From contig DDUQ01000082.1 of assembly GCA_002344885.1 (NCBI GenBank), positions 1 through 57,557 of the forward strand: a DNA stretch of 57,557 nucleotides. Direction: 5' to 3'. This stretch comes from Comamonadaceae bacterium UBA2334 (GTDB taxonomy: Bacteria > Pseudomonadota > Gammaproteobacteria > Burkholderiales > Burkholderiaceae_C). Made by a program: the position numbers and the translations under genes. Below the pieces are notes generated by a model, which was not told where the DNA came from, did no database searches, and saw only the letters and a list, made by a program, of their open reading frames with translations. Shown in pieces: positions 1-7,571 of this stretch (position 1 is its first letter; the number at the start of each line of letters is the position of its first letter).

Positions 1-97
1 GGGCGGGGGCGGGGGCGGGGTCATCACCGCCACCACAGCTGATCAAGCTGAGCGCGATGGTCGAGGAAAAAAGCGATTTGATGAGCGTGCTTTTCAT
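1..97 (-). CDS. Partial lipoprotein precursor (N-terminus only)
   Basis: The reading frame starts with an ATG at 97-95 and runs off the left edge of the window. A near-perfect Shine-Dalgarno sequence (GGAGG, plus-strand 105-109) lies 7 to 8 bases upstream. The translation begins MKSTLIKSLFSSTIALSLIS, then Cys and a Gly/Asp stretch. This is a type II signal peptide with lipobox L-I-S-C, so the mature protein should be lipid-anchored in the envelope. It then enters an Ala-Pro dipeptide run made by the G/C repeat at the window edge, a common flexible spacer after a lipidated cysteine. Function cannot be told from 32 residues. Confidence 0.6.
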   Translation of the reverse strand, partial: MKSTLIKSLFSSTIALSLISCGGGDDPAPAPA

Positions 98-195
98 GGG
101 TGTAACCTCCGTGACAATGGAACCTGCAATTTACAGCAAAACGGCCATGAGCTGTCACGGGACTTTTTGGCCATGCGCACAAGCGGCGATGAGGA

Positions 196-699
196 TTAAC
201 CGCTCTTGCTTAAATGCGACAACGGCAACTCCGTCGTCGATTTCACGCTCTGCAGCACGATGTTCGAGCGGATGTGGCTGACGCCTTTCAGCCGCGTCAA
301 GCGTTTAAGCACCGATTCCGACAAATCATTCAGGCTGGCGGCGAAGATGTTGAGGATGTAGTCTGACTCGCCCGTCACCGCAAAGCACTCCAGCACCTCG
401 GGGATGGTCAGGATGTCGCGTTGGAAACTGCTGCCCTCCTCGTCGCCGTGGTGGCTGAGGGTGACGTAGCTGATGGCCCGCACCCCCAAGCCCAGTCGGG
501 CCGGGTTCAGCAGTGCCACGTAGCGGTCGATGAGGCCGAGCGCCTCCAGGCGCTGGATGCGGCGGCTGACTTGCGATGCCGACAGGTACACCACATCGCC
601 CAGTTGCTGGTTGGTGGCATGGGCATCTCGCTGCAATGCGGCCAGCAGGCTGATGTCGTACTTGTCGAGCACGGAATCTTGCGTCAATTCTGGTTTCAT
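196..699 (-). CDS. Lrp/AsnC-family transcriptional regulator
   Basis: This 167-residue protein has the Lrp/AsnC layout. An N-terminal winged helix-turn-helix spans residues about 12-60 (LDKYDISLLAALQRDAHATN, then QVSRRIQRLEALGLI). A C-terminal RAM/effector domain follows (residues about 70-155). The ATG at 699 was chosen over longer in-frame starts because it puts the HTH at the usual distance from the N-terminus. It is divergent to hpd with 106 bases between the starts, the usual arrangement for a local regulator. It therefore probably controls the hpd-phhB-phhA operon in response to an aromatic amino acid; that role is inferred from position only. Confidence 0.85.
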   Translation of the reverse strand: MKPELTQDSVLDKYDISLLAALQRDAHATNQQLGDVVYLSASQVSRRIQRLEALGLIDRYVALLNPARLGLGVRAISYVTLSHHGDEEGSSFQRDILTIPEVLECFAVTGESDYILNIFAASLNDLSESVLKRLTRLKGVSHIRSNIVLQSVKSTTELPLSHLSKSG

Positions 700-742
700 G
701 CGTGAATTGTGCATACGACAGTGTTGGCATGCAAATGATTGC

Positions 743-753
743 GCACACTGTGC
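743..753. promoter_or_regulatory. Candidate Lrp-type operator in the divergent lrp-hpd intergenic region
   Basis: The intergenic stretch between the two divergent starts holds an exact odd-centred palindrome GCACA-C-TGTGC flanked by TTGC and AA. A second imperfect palindrome (TTGGCATGCAA) lies just to the left, around 724-734. Paired short palindromes between a divergent Lrp-type regulator and its target are typical binding sites. I could not assign convincing -35/-10 boxes. Confidence 0.3.
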
Positions 754-805
754 AACGGTTTTTCCCCAGAATTCAGGTTTTCCCACCACAACGCTGGAGA
801 CTTCG

Positions 806-1909
806 ATGGCTGATCTGTTTGACAACCCCATGGGCCTGTGCGGCTTTGAGTTCGTAGAGTTTGCGTCCCCCACACCCGGCCTGGTCGAGCCCCTGCTGGA
901 GAAGCTGGGTTTCACATTGGTGGCGCGACACCGCAGCAAGGACGTGCTGCTGTATCGCCAGGGTGGCATCAACTTCATCGTCAATCGCGAGCCCAAGAGC
1001 TACGCGGGTTACTTCGCTGCTGAGCATGGCCCCAGTGCCTGTGGTCTGGCTTTTCGGGTGAAAGACTCGCACAAGGCCTACAACCGTGCGCTGGAGCTGG
1101 GTGCCCAGCCCATCGAAATGTCCACTGGCCCCATGGAATTGCGCCTGCCCGCCATCAAGGGCATCGGTGGGGCACCGCTGTACCTGATCGACCGGTTCGA
1201 GGACGGCAAGAGCATTTACGACATCGACTTCGAATTCATCGATGGGGTGGACCGCCACCCCGTGGGCCATGGTTTCCAGGTCATCGACCACATGACCCAC
1301 AACGTCTACAAGGGACGCATGGCCTTCTGGGGCGGCTTCTACGAGCGCATTTTCAACTTCCGGGAAATCCGCTACTTCGACATCAAGGGCGAGTACACCG
1401 GCCTCACCAGCCGCGCCATGACGGCACCTGACGGGCTGATCCGCATTCCGCTGAACGAAGAGCGGGGCGGCAACGGTGGTCAGATCGAAGAATTCCTGAT
1501 GCAGTTCAACGGCGAGGGCATCCAGCATATTGCCTTGTCTTGCGACAACTTGCTTGACGCGGTGGACAAGCTGCAAATGGCCGGCGTAGCGCTGATGACC
1601 GCACCCAACGACGTTTACTACGAGATGCTGGCCGAGCGTCTGCCCGGCCATGGGGAGCCTGTGCCCGAGCTGCAGGCCCGTGGCATTCTGATGGATGGCA
1701 GCACCGCCAACGGCGACAAGCGGCTGCTCCTGCAGATTTTTAGTCAGTGCATGCTGGGCCCGGTGTTCTTCGAATTCATCCAGCGCAAGAACGACGAAGG
1801 GTTTGGCGAAGGCAACTTCAAGGCGCTGTTCGAGTCGATGGAGCGTGACCAGCTCCGCCGTGGTGCCATCGAGGGTGTGGCTGCTCCTGCCGAGACCGAG
1901 GCCGCATGA
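806..1909 (+). CDS. hpd: 4-hydroxyphenylpyruvate dioxygenase
   Basis: It converts 4-hydroxyphenylpyruvate to homogentisate with O2 and Fe(II), the second step of tyrosine breakdown. The 367-residue length fits bacterial HPPD. Two vicinal-oxygen-chelate halves are visible. The facial-triad ligands of the C-terminal half are recognisable: His in VIDHMTHNV (about residue 160), His in GEGIQHIALSC (about 240) and Glu in FFEFIQRK (about 320). The conserved C-terminal GFGEGNFKALFES segment is present. The ATG at 806 follows a CTGGAGA ribosome-binding site; a longer upstream frame overlaps the divergent regulator and is not used. The stop overlaps the phhB start (ATGA), so the two are translationally coupled. 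Confidence 0.95.
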   Translation: MADLFDNPMGLCGFEFVEFASPTPGLVEPLLEKLGFTLVARHRSKDVLLYRQGGINFIVNREPKSYAGYFAAEHGPSACGLAFRVKDSHKAYNRALELGAQPIEMSTGPMELRLPAIKGIGGAPLYLIDRFEDGKSIYDIDFEFIDGVDRHPVGHGFQVIDHMTHNVYKGRMAFWGGFYERIFNFREIRYFDIKGEYTGLTSRAMTAPDGLIRIPLNEERGGNGGQIEEFLMQFNGEGIQHIALSCDNLLDAVDKLQMAGVALMTAPNDVYYEMLAERLPGHGEPVPELQARGILMDGSTANGDKRLLLQIFSQCMLGPVFFEFIQRKNDEGFGEGNFKALFESMERDQLRRGAIEGVAAPAETEAA

Positions 1910-2229
1910 CCGCCGCCACCGTTCAGCGGCTGGATGCCGCCACGGCTACCGCCCGCGTCTCGGCCATGCCCGGCTGGGCGTTGGCGGCTGACGGGCTGTC
2001 GATGTCGCGCCAGTATGTGTTTGCCGACTTCCGCACGGCCTTCGGCTTCATGACCCAGGTGGCTCTGGCCGCCGAGAAGGCCGATCACCACCCCGAGTGG
2101 TTCAACGTCTACAACCGCGTGGACATGCGCCTGACCACCCATGACGCCGCCGGCCTGAGCGAGCGCGACTTTGCGCTGGCAGCGGTGGCCGATGCCGCAG
2201 CCCTGTGCCTGGGCGTGACACAGCCATGA
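1906..2229 (+). CDS. phhB: Pterin-4a-carbinolamine dehydratase
   Basis: It recycles the 4a-hydroxy-tetrahydropterin released by phenylalanine hydroxylase. The 107-residue protein carries the family signature EKADHHPEWFNVYNRV, with the catalytic His pair and Trp, followed by LTTHDAAGLSERD. It sits between hpd and phhA with ATGA overlaps on both sides, so the three genes form one translational unit. Its partner enzyme is the next gene. Confidence 0.93.
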   Translation: MTAATVQRLDAATATARVSAMPGWALAADGLSMSRQYVFADFRTAFGFMTQVALAAEKADHHPEWFNVYNRVDMRLTTHDAAGLSERDFALAAVADAAALCLGVTQP

Positions 2230-3125
2230 GCGCCGCTGCCCCGACCTTGCACGGGCTGGCGGCGGGCGAGACCGGTCGGCCCGACAGCGCCGACTGGACC
2301 ATTCCCCAACGCTGGTCCGACTACACCGCCGAGGAGCATGCGGTCTGGAAGATCCTGTTCGAGCGACAGACCGCATTGCTGCCCGGCCGCGCCTGCGACG
2401 AGTTTGTGCAGGGCATGCGCGACCTGCCGCTGGAGGCCGACCGGATTCCGGACTTTCGTGCGCTGAACGACGTTCTCAAGCCGAAAACCGGCTGGGAAAT
2501 CGTGGCGGTGCCAGGCCTGGTGCCCGATGACGTGTTTTTTGCCCACCTGGCCAACCGGCGGTTTCCGTCGGGGCAGTTCATCCGCCAGGCGAACCAGTTG
2601 GACTACCTCCAGGAACCCGATGTGTTCCACGACGTGTTCGGCCATGTGCCCATGCTGATGAACCCGGTCATGGCCGATTTCATCCAAGCATATGGTGAGG
2701 GTGGTTTGCGCGCCCAGAAGCTGGGCACCCTGGCGCTGCTGGCGCGGGTGTACTGGTACACGGTCGAATTCGGGTTGGTGCAGCAGGCCGATGGTCTGCG
2801 CCTGTATGGCGCGGGCATTGCGTCCTCTCGCACCGAAAGCGTGTTCTGTCTGGACGATGACAGTCCCCACCGCGTTGCGTTTGACCTGCCACGCGTCATG
2901 CGGACGCACTACCGCATCGACGATTTCCAGGAAATCTACTTCGTGCTCAACCACCTGGATGACCTGCTGGAGCTGGCGCGCGTGGACTTTGAACCGCTAT
3001 ACCGTGCGGTCTCGGGCATGTCGGCCTTTCAGCCAGGCGACCTGGCACCGACAGACCGGGTGTTGAACCGAGGCACGGGTGCCTACGCGGCGCGCCAACG
3101 CCTGGCCACGCAACAGAAGGGGTGA
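2226..3125 (+). CDS. phhA: Phenylalanine 4-monooxygenase
   Basis: It hydroxylates phenylalanine to tyrosine using tetrahydropterin and non-heme iron. The 299-residue single-domain protein matches the short bacterial form without the ACT regulatory domain of animals. The iron-ligand segment EPDVFHDVFGHVP (residues about 130-142) supplies both histidines, and the Glu in WYTVEFGL (about residue 180) supplies the third ligand. The ATG at 2226 overlaps the phhB stop as ATGA; an in-frame start 21 bases upstream would overlap phhB further and is less likely. Confidence 0.95.
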   Translation: MSAAAPTLHGLAAGETGRPDSADWTIPQRWSDYTAEEHAVWKILFERQTALLPGRACDEFVQGMRDLPLEADRIPDFRALNDVLKPKTGWEIVAVPGLVPDDVFFAHLANRRFPSGQFIRQANQLDYLQEPDVFHDVFGHVPMLMNPVMADFIQAYGEGGLRAQKLGTLALLARVYWYTVEFGLVQQADGLRLYGAGIASSRTESVFCLDDDSPHRVAFDLPRVMRTHYRIDDFQEIYFVLNHLDDLLELARVDFEPLYRAVSGMSAFQPGDLAPTDRVLNRGTGAYAARQRLATQQKG

Positions 3126-3129
3126 GCGC

Positions 3130-3858
3130 ATGACGACAGAAAACAGGGCTTCCACCATCGTGTGGATCACCGGGGCCAGCGGTGGCCTAGGGCGCAGTGT
3201 GGCCGCGCATTTTGCGCAGGCGGGTGCCAATGTTGTCTTGTTGGCGCACGATGCCGCAGGCTTGCAGGCAACCGTGTCAGCCTGGCCGGTTGACTGGCAA
3301 GCCCGTGCGCTGTGCCTGACCGTTGACCTGCTGGATGCCGCCGCTGTGCAACAAGCCAGCCAACAGGTGCTCGCCCGCTGGGGCCGCATCGACGTGGCGG
3401 TGCACCTGGCCGGGGGCTTCACCATGGGGCAAGCTGTGTACCAGAACGACTTTGCGGCAGCGCTGGACCACATGCTCGATCTGAACCTGCGCACCGTGGT
3501 GCACAGCACCGCTGCGGTGCTGCCCGCCATGCTGGCGCAAGGGTCGGGCGCAGTGGTCAACGTGGGTGCAGCCTCTGCCGGGCAGGGCGCTGCCCACATG
3601 GGGGCGTATGCAGCGTCCAAGTCGGCGCTGGCGAGGCTGACCGAATCGTTGGCTGCAGAAGTGAAGGGGCAGGGCGTGCGGGTCAACGCGGTGTTGCCCT
3701 CCATCATCGACACGCTCGCCAACCGGGCCTCGATGCCCGATGCCGACCCGAGCCGCTGGGTGGCCCCCGAAGCACTGGCCGACGTGATTGCCTTCCTGGC
3801 TTCTCCTTCTGCACGGGCGGTGCATGGCGCTTGCGTGCCGGTGATGGGATTGGTTTGA
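3130..3858 (+). CDS. Short-chain dehydrogenase/reductase (SDR)
   Basis: This 242-residue classical SDR has the NAD(P)-binding motif TGASGGLG near residue 15. The catalytic set is Ser in VNVGAASAG and Tyr and Lys in GAYAASKSAL (about residues 158-162). It starts four bases after the phhA stop and is probably the last gene of the hpd-phhB-phhA operon. The substrate cannot be read from the sequence. Position suggests reduction or oxidation of an intermediate linked to aromatic amino acid or pterin metabolism, for example dihydropteridine recycling, but this is inference. Confidence 0.85.
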   Translation: MTTENRASTIVWITGASGGLGRSVAAHFAQAGANVVLLAHDAAGLQATVSAWPVDWQARALCLTVDLLDAAAVQQASQQVLARWGRIDVAVHLAGGFTMGQAVYQNDFAAALDHMLDLNLRTVVHSTAAVLPAMLAQGSGAVVNVGAASAGQGAAHMGAYAASKSALARLTESLAAEVKGQGVRVNAVLPSIIDTLANRASMPDADPSRWVAPEALADVIAFLASPSARAVHGACVPVMGLV

Positions 3859-3921
3859 GCCCCGACTGCTGTTCAGCAGGCTCAACTGCTGGTGTCATTC
3901 AGCAGTGGAAAGACCCGCAAA

Positions 3922-3943
3922 AAAGGGACCCGAAGGTCCCTTT
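3922..3943. terminator. Bidirectional Rho-independent terminator
   Basis: A perfect 9-bp stem, AAAGGGACC / GGTCCCTTT with a CGAA tetraloop, lies between two convergent genes. It is flanked by A residues on one side and T residues on the other, so it can end transcription from the SDR gene (rightwards) and from the SWIB/histone-like gene (leftwards). Confidence 0.85.
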
Positions 3944-3975
3944 GTCATGTGTGCGCAAGTGCCTTGCAGGCGCGG

Positions 3976-4482
3976 TCACTTCAGGTGGCTGCTGATCAGC
4001 TTGGTCAGCTCAAACATGGTGACTTCTGCTTTGCCCAGCACTTCTTTCAATTTGGCATCGGCCTTGATGAGGCGCTTGTTGACGGCATCTTGCAGCTTGT
4101 GCTTCTTGATGTAGTCCCATACTTTTTTCGTCACTTCCGTGCGCGGGAAGGGACCTTTGCCAATGACAGCTGCGAGTGCCGAGCTGGGTGTCATGGCTTT
4201 CATGAAAGCGGCGTTGGGCGTGCGCTTGGCTGCAGCAGCAGCTTTCTTGGCGGGAGCCGCAGCCTTTTTAGCAGCAGGCGCAGCAGCTTTTTTGGCAGCA
4301 GGAGCCGCAGCCTTTTTGGCTGCAGGGGCAGCAGCTTTTTTGGCAGCTGGTGCTGCCGCTTTCTTCGCAGGCGCGGCGGCAGCCTTCTTGGCTGCTGGCG
4401 CAGCTGCGGGTTTAGCGGGTGCTGCGGCTTTCTTAGCGGGTGCTGCAGCCTTTTTTGCTGGTGCCTTCTTTGCAGTTGCCAT
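3976..4482 (-). CDS. SWIB/MDM2-domain protein with histone H1-like Ala/Lys/Pro tail
   Basis: The 168-residue protein has two parts. The N-terminal half (about residues 1-80) is a low-complexity series of AAPAKKAA-type units, a basic histone H1-like DNA-binding tail. The C-terminal half (about 85-168) is an SWIB domain (FMKAMTPSSALAAVIGKGPF, then VTKKVWDYIKKHKLQD and a TMFELTKLISSHL end). It probably acts on the nucleoid. ATG at 4482 is preferred over an in-frame TTG at 4491 because the GAGGA ribosome-binding site is only one base from the TTG but about ten from the ATG. It shares a terminator with the convergent SDR gene. Confidence 0.88.
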   Translation of the reverse strand: MATAKKAPAKKAAAPAKKAAAPAKPAAAPAAKKAAAAPAKKAAAPAAKKAAAPAAKKAAAPAAKKAAAPAAKKAAAPAKKAAAAAKRTPNAAFMKAMTPSSALAAVIGKGPFPRTEVTKKVWDYIKKHKLQDAVNKRLIKADAKLKEVLGKAEVTMFELTKLISSHLK

Positions 4483-4763
4483 GTTCGTCAATCCTCATGA
4501 TGTTTGGGTGTTGCACCAGTGGAAATGCGGCTTTGCACTGGTTGCTGGCATGCTAAATCAGAAAACCGTTGTTTCATAGCGGGTTCAGTCGCTGAGTGCG
4601 TTAATTTTCCAAGCTTCATTGCGGGATGTGATCCGGAAAACAACACTGTCATGCCGGTATGCTTGGGCTGTGCCTTCGTGCAGGCCTGATGATCCGGCTC
4701 ATGAACGTCGCGTCAATCATGTCAAGGTCACCTTCATCCTGTTTTATTTTGAGCATCCCCACC
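4483..4763. other. Intergenic region between divergent SWIB and RraA-like genes
   Basis: This region of roughly 280 bases must hold the promoters of two divergent genes. It is more AT-rich than its surroundings. I see no convincing sigma-70 boxes, RNA fold or protein-coding frame; the short frames crossing it have no homology I recognise. Confidence 0.5.
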
Positions 4764-5270
4764 ATGAACCCAGTCCCCATGACCCCCACCTGTGATTTGT
4801 GTGACGCCTTCAAATCCGACTCGAGCGGTGACTTTCGTGTACTGCCCCCGGTGTTCCGTGACTTTGGCGCTCACACGCGTTTTTTTGGCGAGGTGTTCAC
4901 AGTCAAGTGCTTTGAGGACAACACGCCTGTGAAGGCTGCGGTTGAAAGCGCCGGCCACGGGCGTGTGCTGGTGGTTGACGGTGGAGCATCTTTGCGTCGC
5001 GCTTTGCTGGGGGGTAACCTGGGAGCCGCGGCAGCCCGCAACGGGTGGGCAGGTGTGGTCATTGACGGTTGTGTCCGGGACGTGGGTGAATTGGCGGTGT
5101 GCCAGACGGGTATCCGCGCTTTGGCGGCCATGCCTTTGCCAACCGAGCGCAGAGCGGCGGGGCAGTCCAACCTGCCCATCGTCGTTCAGGGCGTGTGGGT
5201 CCGCCCCGGTGACTGGCTGTACGCTGATGAGGACGGTATGGTCGTCGCCGACAAGCCCATCACAGCTTGA
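4764..5270 (+). CDS. rraA: RraA-family protein (RNase E activity regulator / 4-hydroxy-4-methyl-2-oxoglutarate aldolase type)
   Basis: This 168-residue protein has the RraA fold markers. These include TCDLCDAFKSD at the N-terminus, FFGEVFTVKCFEDN, the core GNLGAAAARNGWAGVVIDGCVRDV (about residues 90-113) and a PGDWLYADEDGMVV C-terminus. The G-x-x-R-D segment is shared by RNase E-inhibiting RraA and by metal-dependent HMG/CHA aldolases, so the biochemical activity is not settled by sequence. The in-frame ATG at 4779 is an equally possible start. Confidence 0.85.
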   Translation: MNPVPMTPTCDLCDAFKSDSSGDFRVLPPVFRDFGAHTRFFGEVFTVKCFEDNTPVKAAVESAGHGRVLVVDGGASLRRALLGGNLGAAAARNGWAGVVIDGCVRDVGELAVCQTGIRALAAMPLPTERRAAGQSNLPIVVQGVWVRPGDWLYADEDGMVVADKPITA

Positions 5271-5336
5271 GGTCAGTTACGAAGTGCGTTGGGGGCTTGT
5301 TCGACTGTTGACACGTGTGGGTGTCAGGCCGTCGTA

Positions 5337-6152
5337 TCAGGCAACCAGGCCCCTGTAGAGCATGTAGGCAGCCAGCGCGTAAAGCACCAGCGCAAATACG
5401 CGTTTGAGCTGTTTGACCGGCAAAGCGTGGGCAGCCTTGACCCCCTGTGGAGCCATCAGCACGGACGCGGTGGCAACCACTGCAAGTGCCGGTACAAAGA
5501 TGTAACCGACCGATCCAGCAGGCAGGCCCTCCACACGCTGACCGGCCACCACATACCCCACTGCGTTGGCCAGGGCAATGGGAAAGCCCAGCGCTGCGCT
5601 GGTGGCGACGGCGTTGTGCATGGCAACGTTGCACCAGGTCATGAAGGGCACGCTGACAAAGCCGCCGCCAGCTCCCACCAGACCTGACAGAAAACCGATG
5701 ACACCGCCGCTGGCCAGCATGCCTGGGGTGCCAGGCAGGGTGCGGCTGGCGGCCGGCTTTTTGTCCAGCAACATTTGTGTGGCAGAAAAGCTCACGAAAG
5801 CGGCAAAAAACAATGCCAGCGATGTGCCTTTCAATACCGCAAATACGCCGGCGCTGGCCAGTGCCGAGCCCAATACGATGCCCGGGGCCAGGCGCTTGAC
5901 CACGTCCCAGCGGACCGCGCCGCGCTTGTGGTGTGCGCGCACGCTGGAAATCGAGGTGAACACTATGGTCGCCATGGACGTGGCGATGGCCATCTTGACG
6001 GCAAGATCAGGTGTGACCCCGCGCCCAGTCAGGATGAGTGTGATGAAGGGCACCAGCAGCATGCCGCCGCCAATGCCCAGCAAGCCTGCCAGGAACCCGG
6101 TGCAAAGACCCAGAACAGCCAGTTCTGCAATCAGGAGAGGTTCGAGCAACAT
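5337..6152 (-). CDS. TauE/SafE-family membrane permease (sulfite exporter type)
   Basis: The 271-residue polytopic protein has about eight hydrophobic segments. It shows the family repeat hallmark of a glycine-rich turn in each half: FLAGLLGIGGGMLLVPF near residue 20 and FLSGLVGAGGGFVSVPF near residue 160. Members export sulfite, sulfoacetate or related organosulfur anions, or are annotated only as anion permeases; no substrate can be assigned. It lies immediately downstream of the 6S RNA gene on the same strand, but nothing links their functions. Confidence 0.85.
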   Translation of the reverse strand: MLLEPLLIAELAVLGLCTGFLAGLLGIGGGMLLVPFITLILTGRGVTPDLAVKMAIATSMATIVFTSISSVRAHHKRGAVRWDVVKRLAPGIVLGSALASAGVFAVLKGTSLALFFAAFVSFSATQMLLDKKPAASRTLPGTPGMLASGGVIGFLSGLVGAGGGFVSVPFMTWCNVAMHNAVATSAALGFPIALANAVGYVVAGQRVEGLPAGSVGYIFVPALAVVATASVLMAPQGVKAAHALPVKQLKRVFALVLYALAAYMLYRGLVA

Positions 6153-6211
6153 GGAGGTTGGGTTTTGTGCACATGCCAGCGATCGGTACAGGATGGCATG
6201 CAGTGGAAAGA

Positions 6212-6388
6212 GGGTGTCTGCAGGGGTGCGCCGGATCGCTGACCTGAACCGGGGTTCAGGTGGGCGAGGTCAGACAGACTTCGGGTTCATCTGACGCGAG
6301 ACGATCACACCAGACTGACGATGTTCCAAGCCCTGCTCAAAGAGCATTGGTTCAAGGACATAAAAACCCAGCGGACCCTGCAGACGCT
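6212..6388 (-). ncRNA. ssrS: 6S RNA
   Basis: 6S RNA binds sigma-70 RNA polymerase holoenzyme by mimicking an open promoter. On the minus strand the 5' segment GTCTGCAGGG pairs perfectly with CCCTGCAGAC about 165 bases later. The stem continues as CGCTGG with CCGGCG, the closing stem of the long 6S rod. Near the 3' end, CCTGAACC-CC-GGTTCAGG occupies the place of the E. coli CCUUGAACC/GGUUCAAGG hairpin. A TACAAT -10 box (plus-strand 6392-6397) lies just upstream, giving a start near 6386-6388. It follows zapA, the usual neighbour of ssrS in proteobacteria. The exact ends are estimates. Confidence 0.85.
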
Positions 6389-6516
6389 TGCATTGTAGTC
6401 TGCCCTTGCGCTGTCGGACACGCTTTCGGTCAGCAATCGAAGGGTATTCAGTCGGCTTTCTTTGAAGGTGCTGACGCATCACCATGACTTTCGCCAACCG
6501 TGGTTACTGCCGCGCG

Positions 6517-6861
6517 TCAGAGCAATTGACCGTTGGCACCCAGCACAGCATCCACACGTTGGATCAGGTCTCGCACCAGCTTGTCATCCGCAGCGAGGTC
6601 GGCATTTTGGGTGGCTTCTTCGGCCAATTTGGGCATTGCGGCACTTGCCTCCGCCTTGGCCAGGGATTCGCTCAGTTCAAAAGCCAGATTCAGAGAGGCC
6701 AACACGGCAATCCGGTCTCTGGCCCTGACCTTGCCAGCGTCCCGGATCTTGCACATGGCTGTGTCTACACGACTCACGGCTTGCAGCAACAAGGCTTCGC
6801 CGCCGTCCGGGCAAGACAGCAGGTAGCCCTGGCCCATGATTTGGACTTCGATCTGTTTCAT
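6517..6861 (-). CDS. zapA: Cell division protein ZapA
   Basis: ZapA binds and bundles FtsZ filaments at the division site. The 114-residue length, the N-terminal MKQIEVQIMGQGYLLSCPDG and a long C-terminal helix rich in Ala/Glu/Leu (RIAVLASLNLAFELSES onward) fit the family. Its start overlaps the stop of the upstream coiled-coil gene (ATGA), and the 6S RNA gene follows downstream. Confidence 0.9.
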   Translation of the reverse strand: MKQIEVQIMGQGYLLSCPDGGEALLLQAVSRVDTAMCKIRDAGKVRARDRIAVLASLNLAFELSESLAKAEASAAMPKLAEEATQNADLAADDKLVRDLIQRVDAVLGANGQLL

Positions 6862-7103
6862 GGTGCGGGTTCGGCTGGCTGTACAGGTCGCGGAACGGCG
6901 TCTGTGGAAACGGGAATGCGGTCAAGCAGGGCGTCGATTCGGGAGCGGGCTGCAGCCAGCTTGGAGCGCATCAAGTCGCGCTCGGCTGTGAGCGCCTGCA
7001 CCTGGGCAGTCAACAGGTCGTTGGTCCGTTGAAGTTCCTGGTGCAGCAGCAGCAGTCGGTCAACGCGTGCAGCGAGTTGGGCGGTGGGGGTGGGGTCGGC
7101 CAT
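6858..7103 (-). CDS. Small coiled-coil protein, ZapB-like / TIGR02449 type
   Basis: This 81-residue protein is almost entirely one predicted coiled coil (residues about 8-65, AARVDRLLLLHQELQRTNDL onward) with a Pro-rich tail. It overlaps zapA by four bases. Small coiled-coil proteins coded just upstream of zapA in beta/gammaproteobacteria are usually regarded as ZapB-like FtsZ-ring factors; here the role is inferred from position and shape. The ATG at 7103 was chosen because upstream in-frame extension would run into non-coding sequence. Confidence 0.75.
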   Translation of the reverse strand: MADPTPTAQLAARVDRLLLLHQELQRTNDLLTAQVQALTAERDLMRSKLAAARSRIDALLDRIPVSTDAVPRPVQPAEPAP

Positions 7104-7244
7104 GGCACATAGATTGTAGGACGGTGTGCCCGGTTGTCTTGACAGACTTGCTGTCACACTGCGTGAGCAAGGATCGCTGCGAAGGCTTGTCCAGAGGTCG
7201 TGTCGCAAAAGGTCTGTCGCCTGTTTGCTCCCGTAAAATGCTGA

Positions 7245-7490
7245 CGGTTGGTGCCTTCGATCAGTTCTTGCAAGAAGGTTCAACGGGAAACTGGGGGAAG
7301 TCAGGCGCATCGCTGCCTGCTTCTAACCAGTGCTGCCCCCGCAACGGTAAGTGGACGGATTGATGGCATCCAGGCATGCCGGCATCCCGCTTTCATCCTC
7401 CCGCCACTGGGCTGCATCGTGTATTCACGCTGCAACCTGGGAAGGCTGATGAAGGTTGTTCCACCAGCCCGGATACCGGCCAACAAGGTG
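7245..7490 (+). promoter_or_regulatory. Cobalamin (AdoCbl-type) riboswitch
   Basis: The leader contains the conserved elements in order. These are GGTGCC at 7250, a GGGAAACTGGGGGAAGTCAG block, GCCCCCGCAACGGTAA (7334-7349), a GGCTGATGAAGG segment, and the B12 box AGCCCGGATACCGGCC at 7466-7481. It stands about 80 bases before the btuB start, so vitamin B12 should repress btuB and, through the overlapping genes downstream, the entire B12 operon. The P1 ends are approximate. Confidence 0.93.
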
Positions 7491-7571
7491 GTGGTGCGTC
7501 CGTGGGCGTGCCACCGTGAAGTCCAGGCACCGTCGGGGAAGGCGGTGAGGGCGTTTCAACTTGTTTGTTTC

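Noticed and set aside
3976..4482. Tandem-repeat array or CRISPR-like spacing suggested by repeated GCAGCAGC-type units.
   Set aside because: The units are coding, in frame, irregular and make an Ala/Lys/Pro tail; no direct repeats with unique spacers.
4139..4579. A 146-residue Ala/Phe/Leu-rich plus-strand frame.
   Set aside because: It is the antisense of the Lys/Ala/Pro repeat tail of the SWIB protein; its apparent repeats come from that tail.
6270..6497. A 75-residue minus-strand frame between zapA and the TauE gene.
   Set aside because: It lies over the 6S RNA gene; the conserved stem pairing explains the sequence better than a protein.
7248..7571. N-terminal extension of the btuB frame by 108 codons.
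   Set aside because: It is the cobalamin riboswitch read as protein; the signal peptide starts at 7572.
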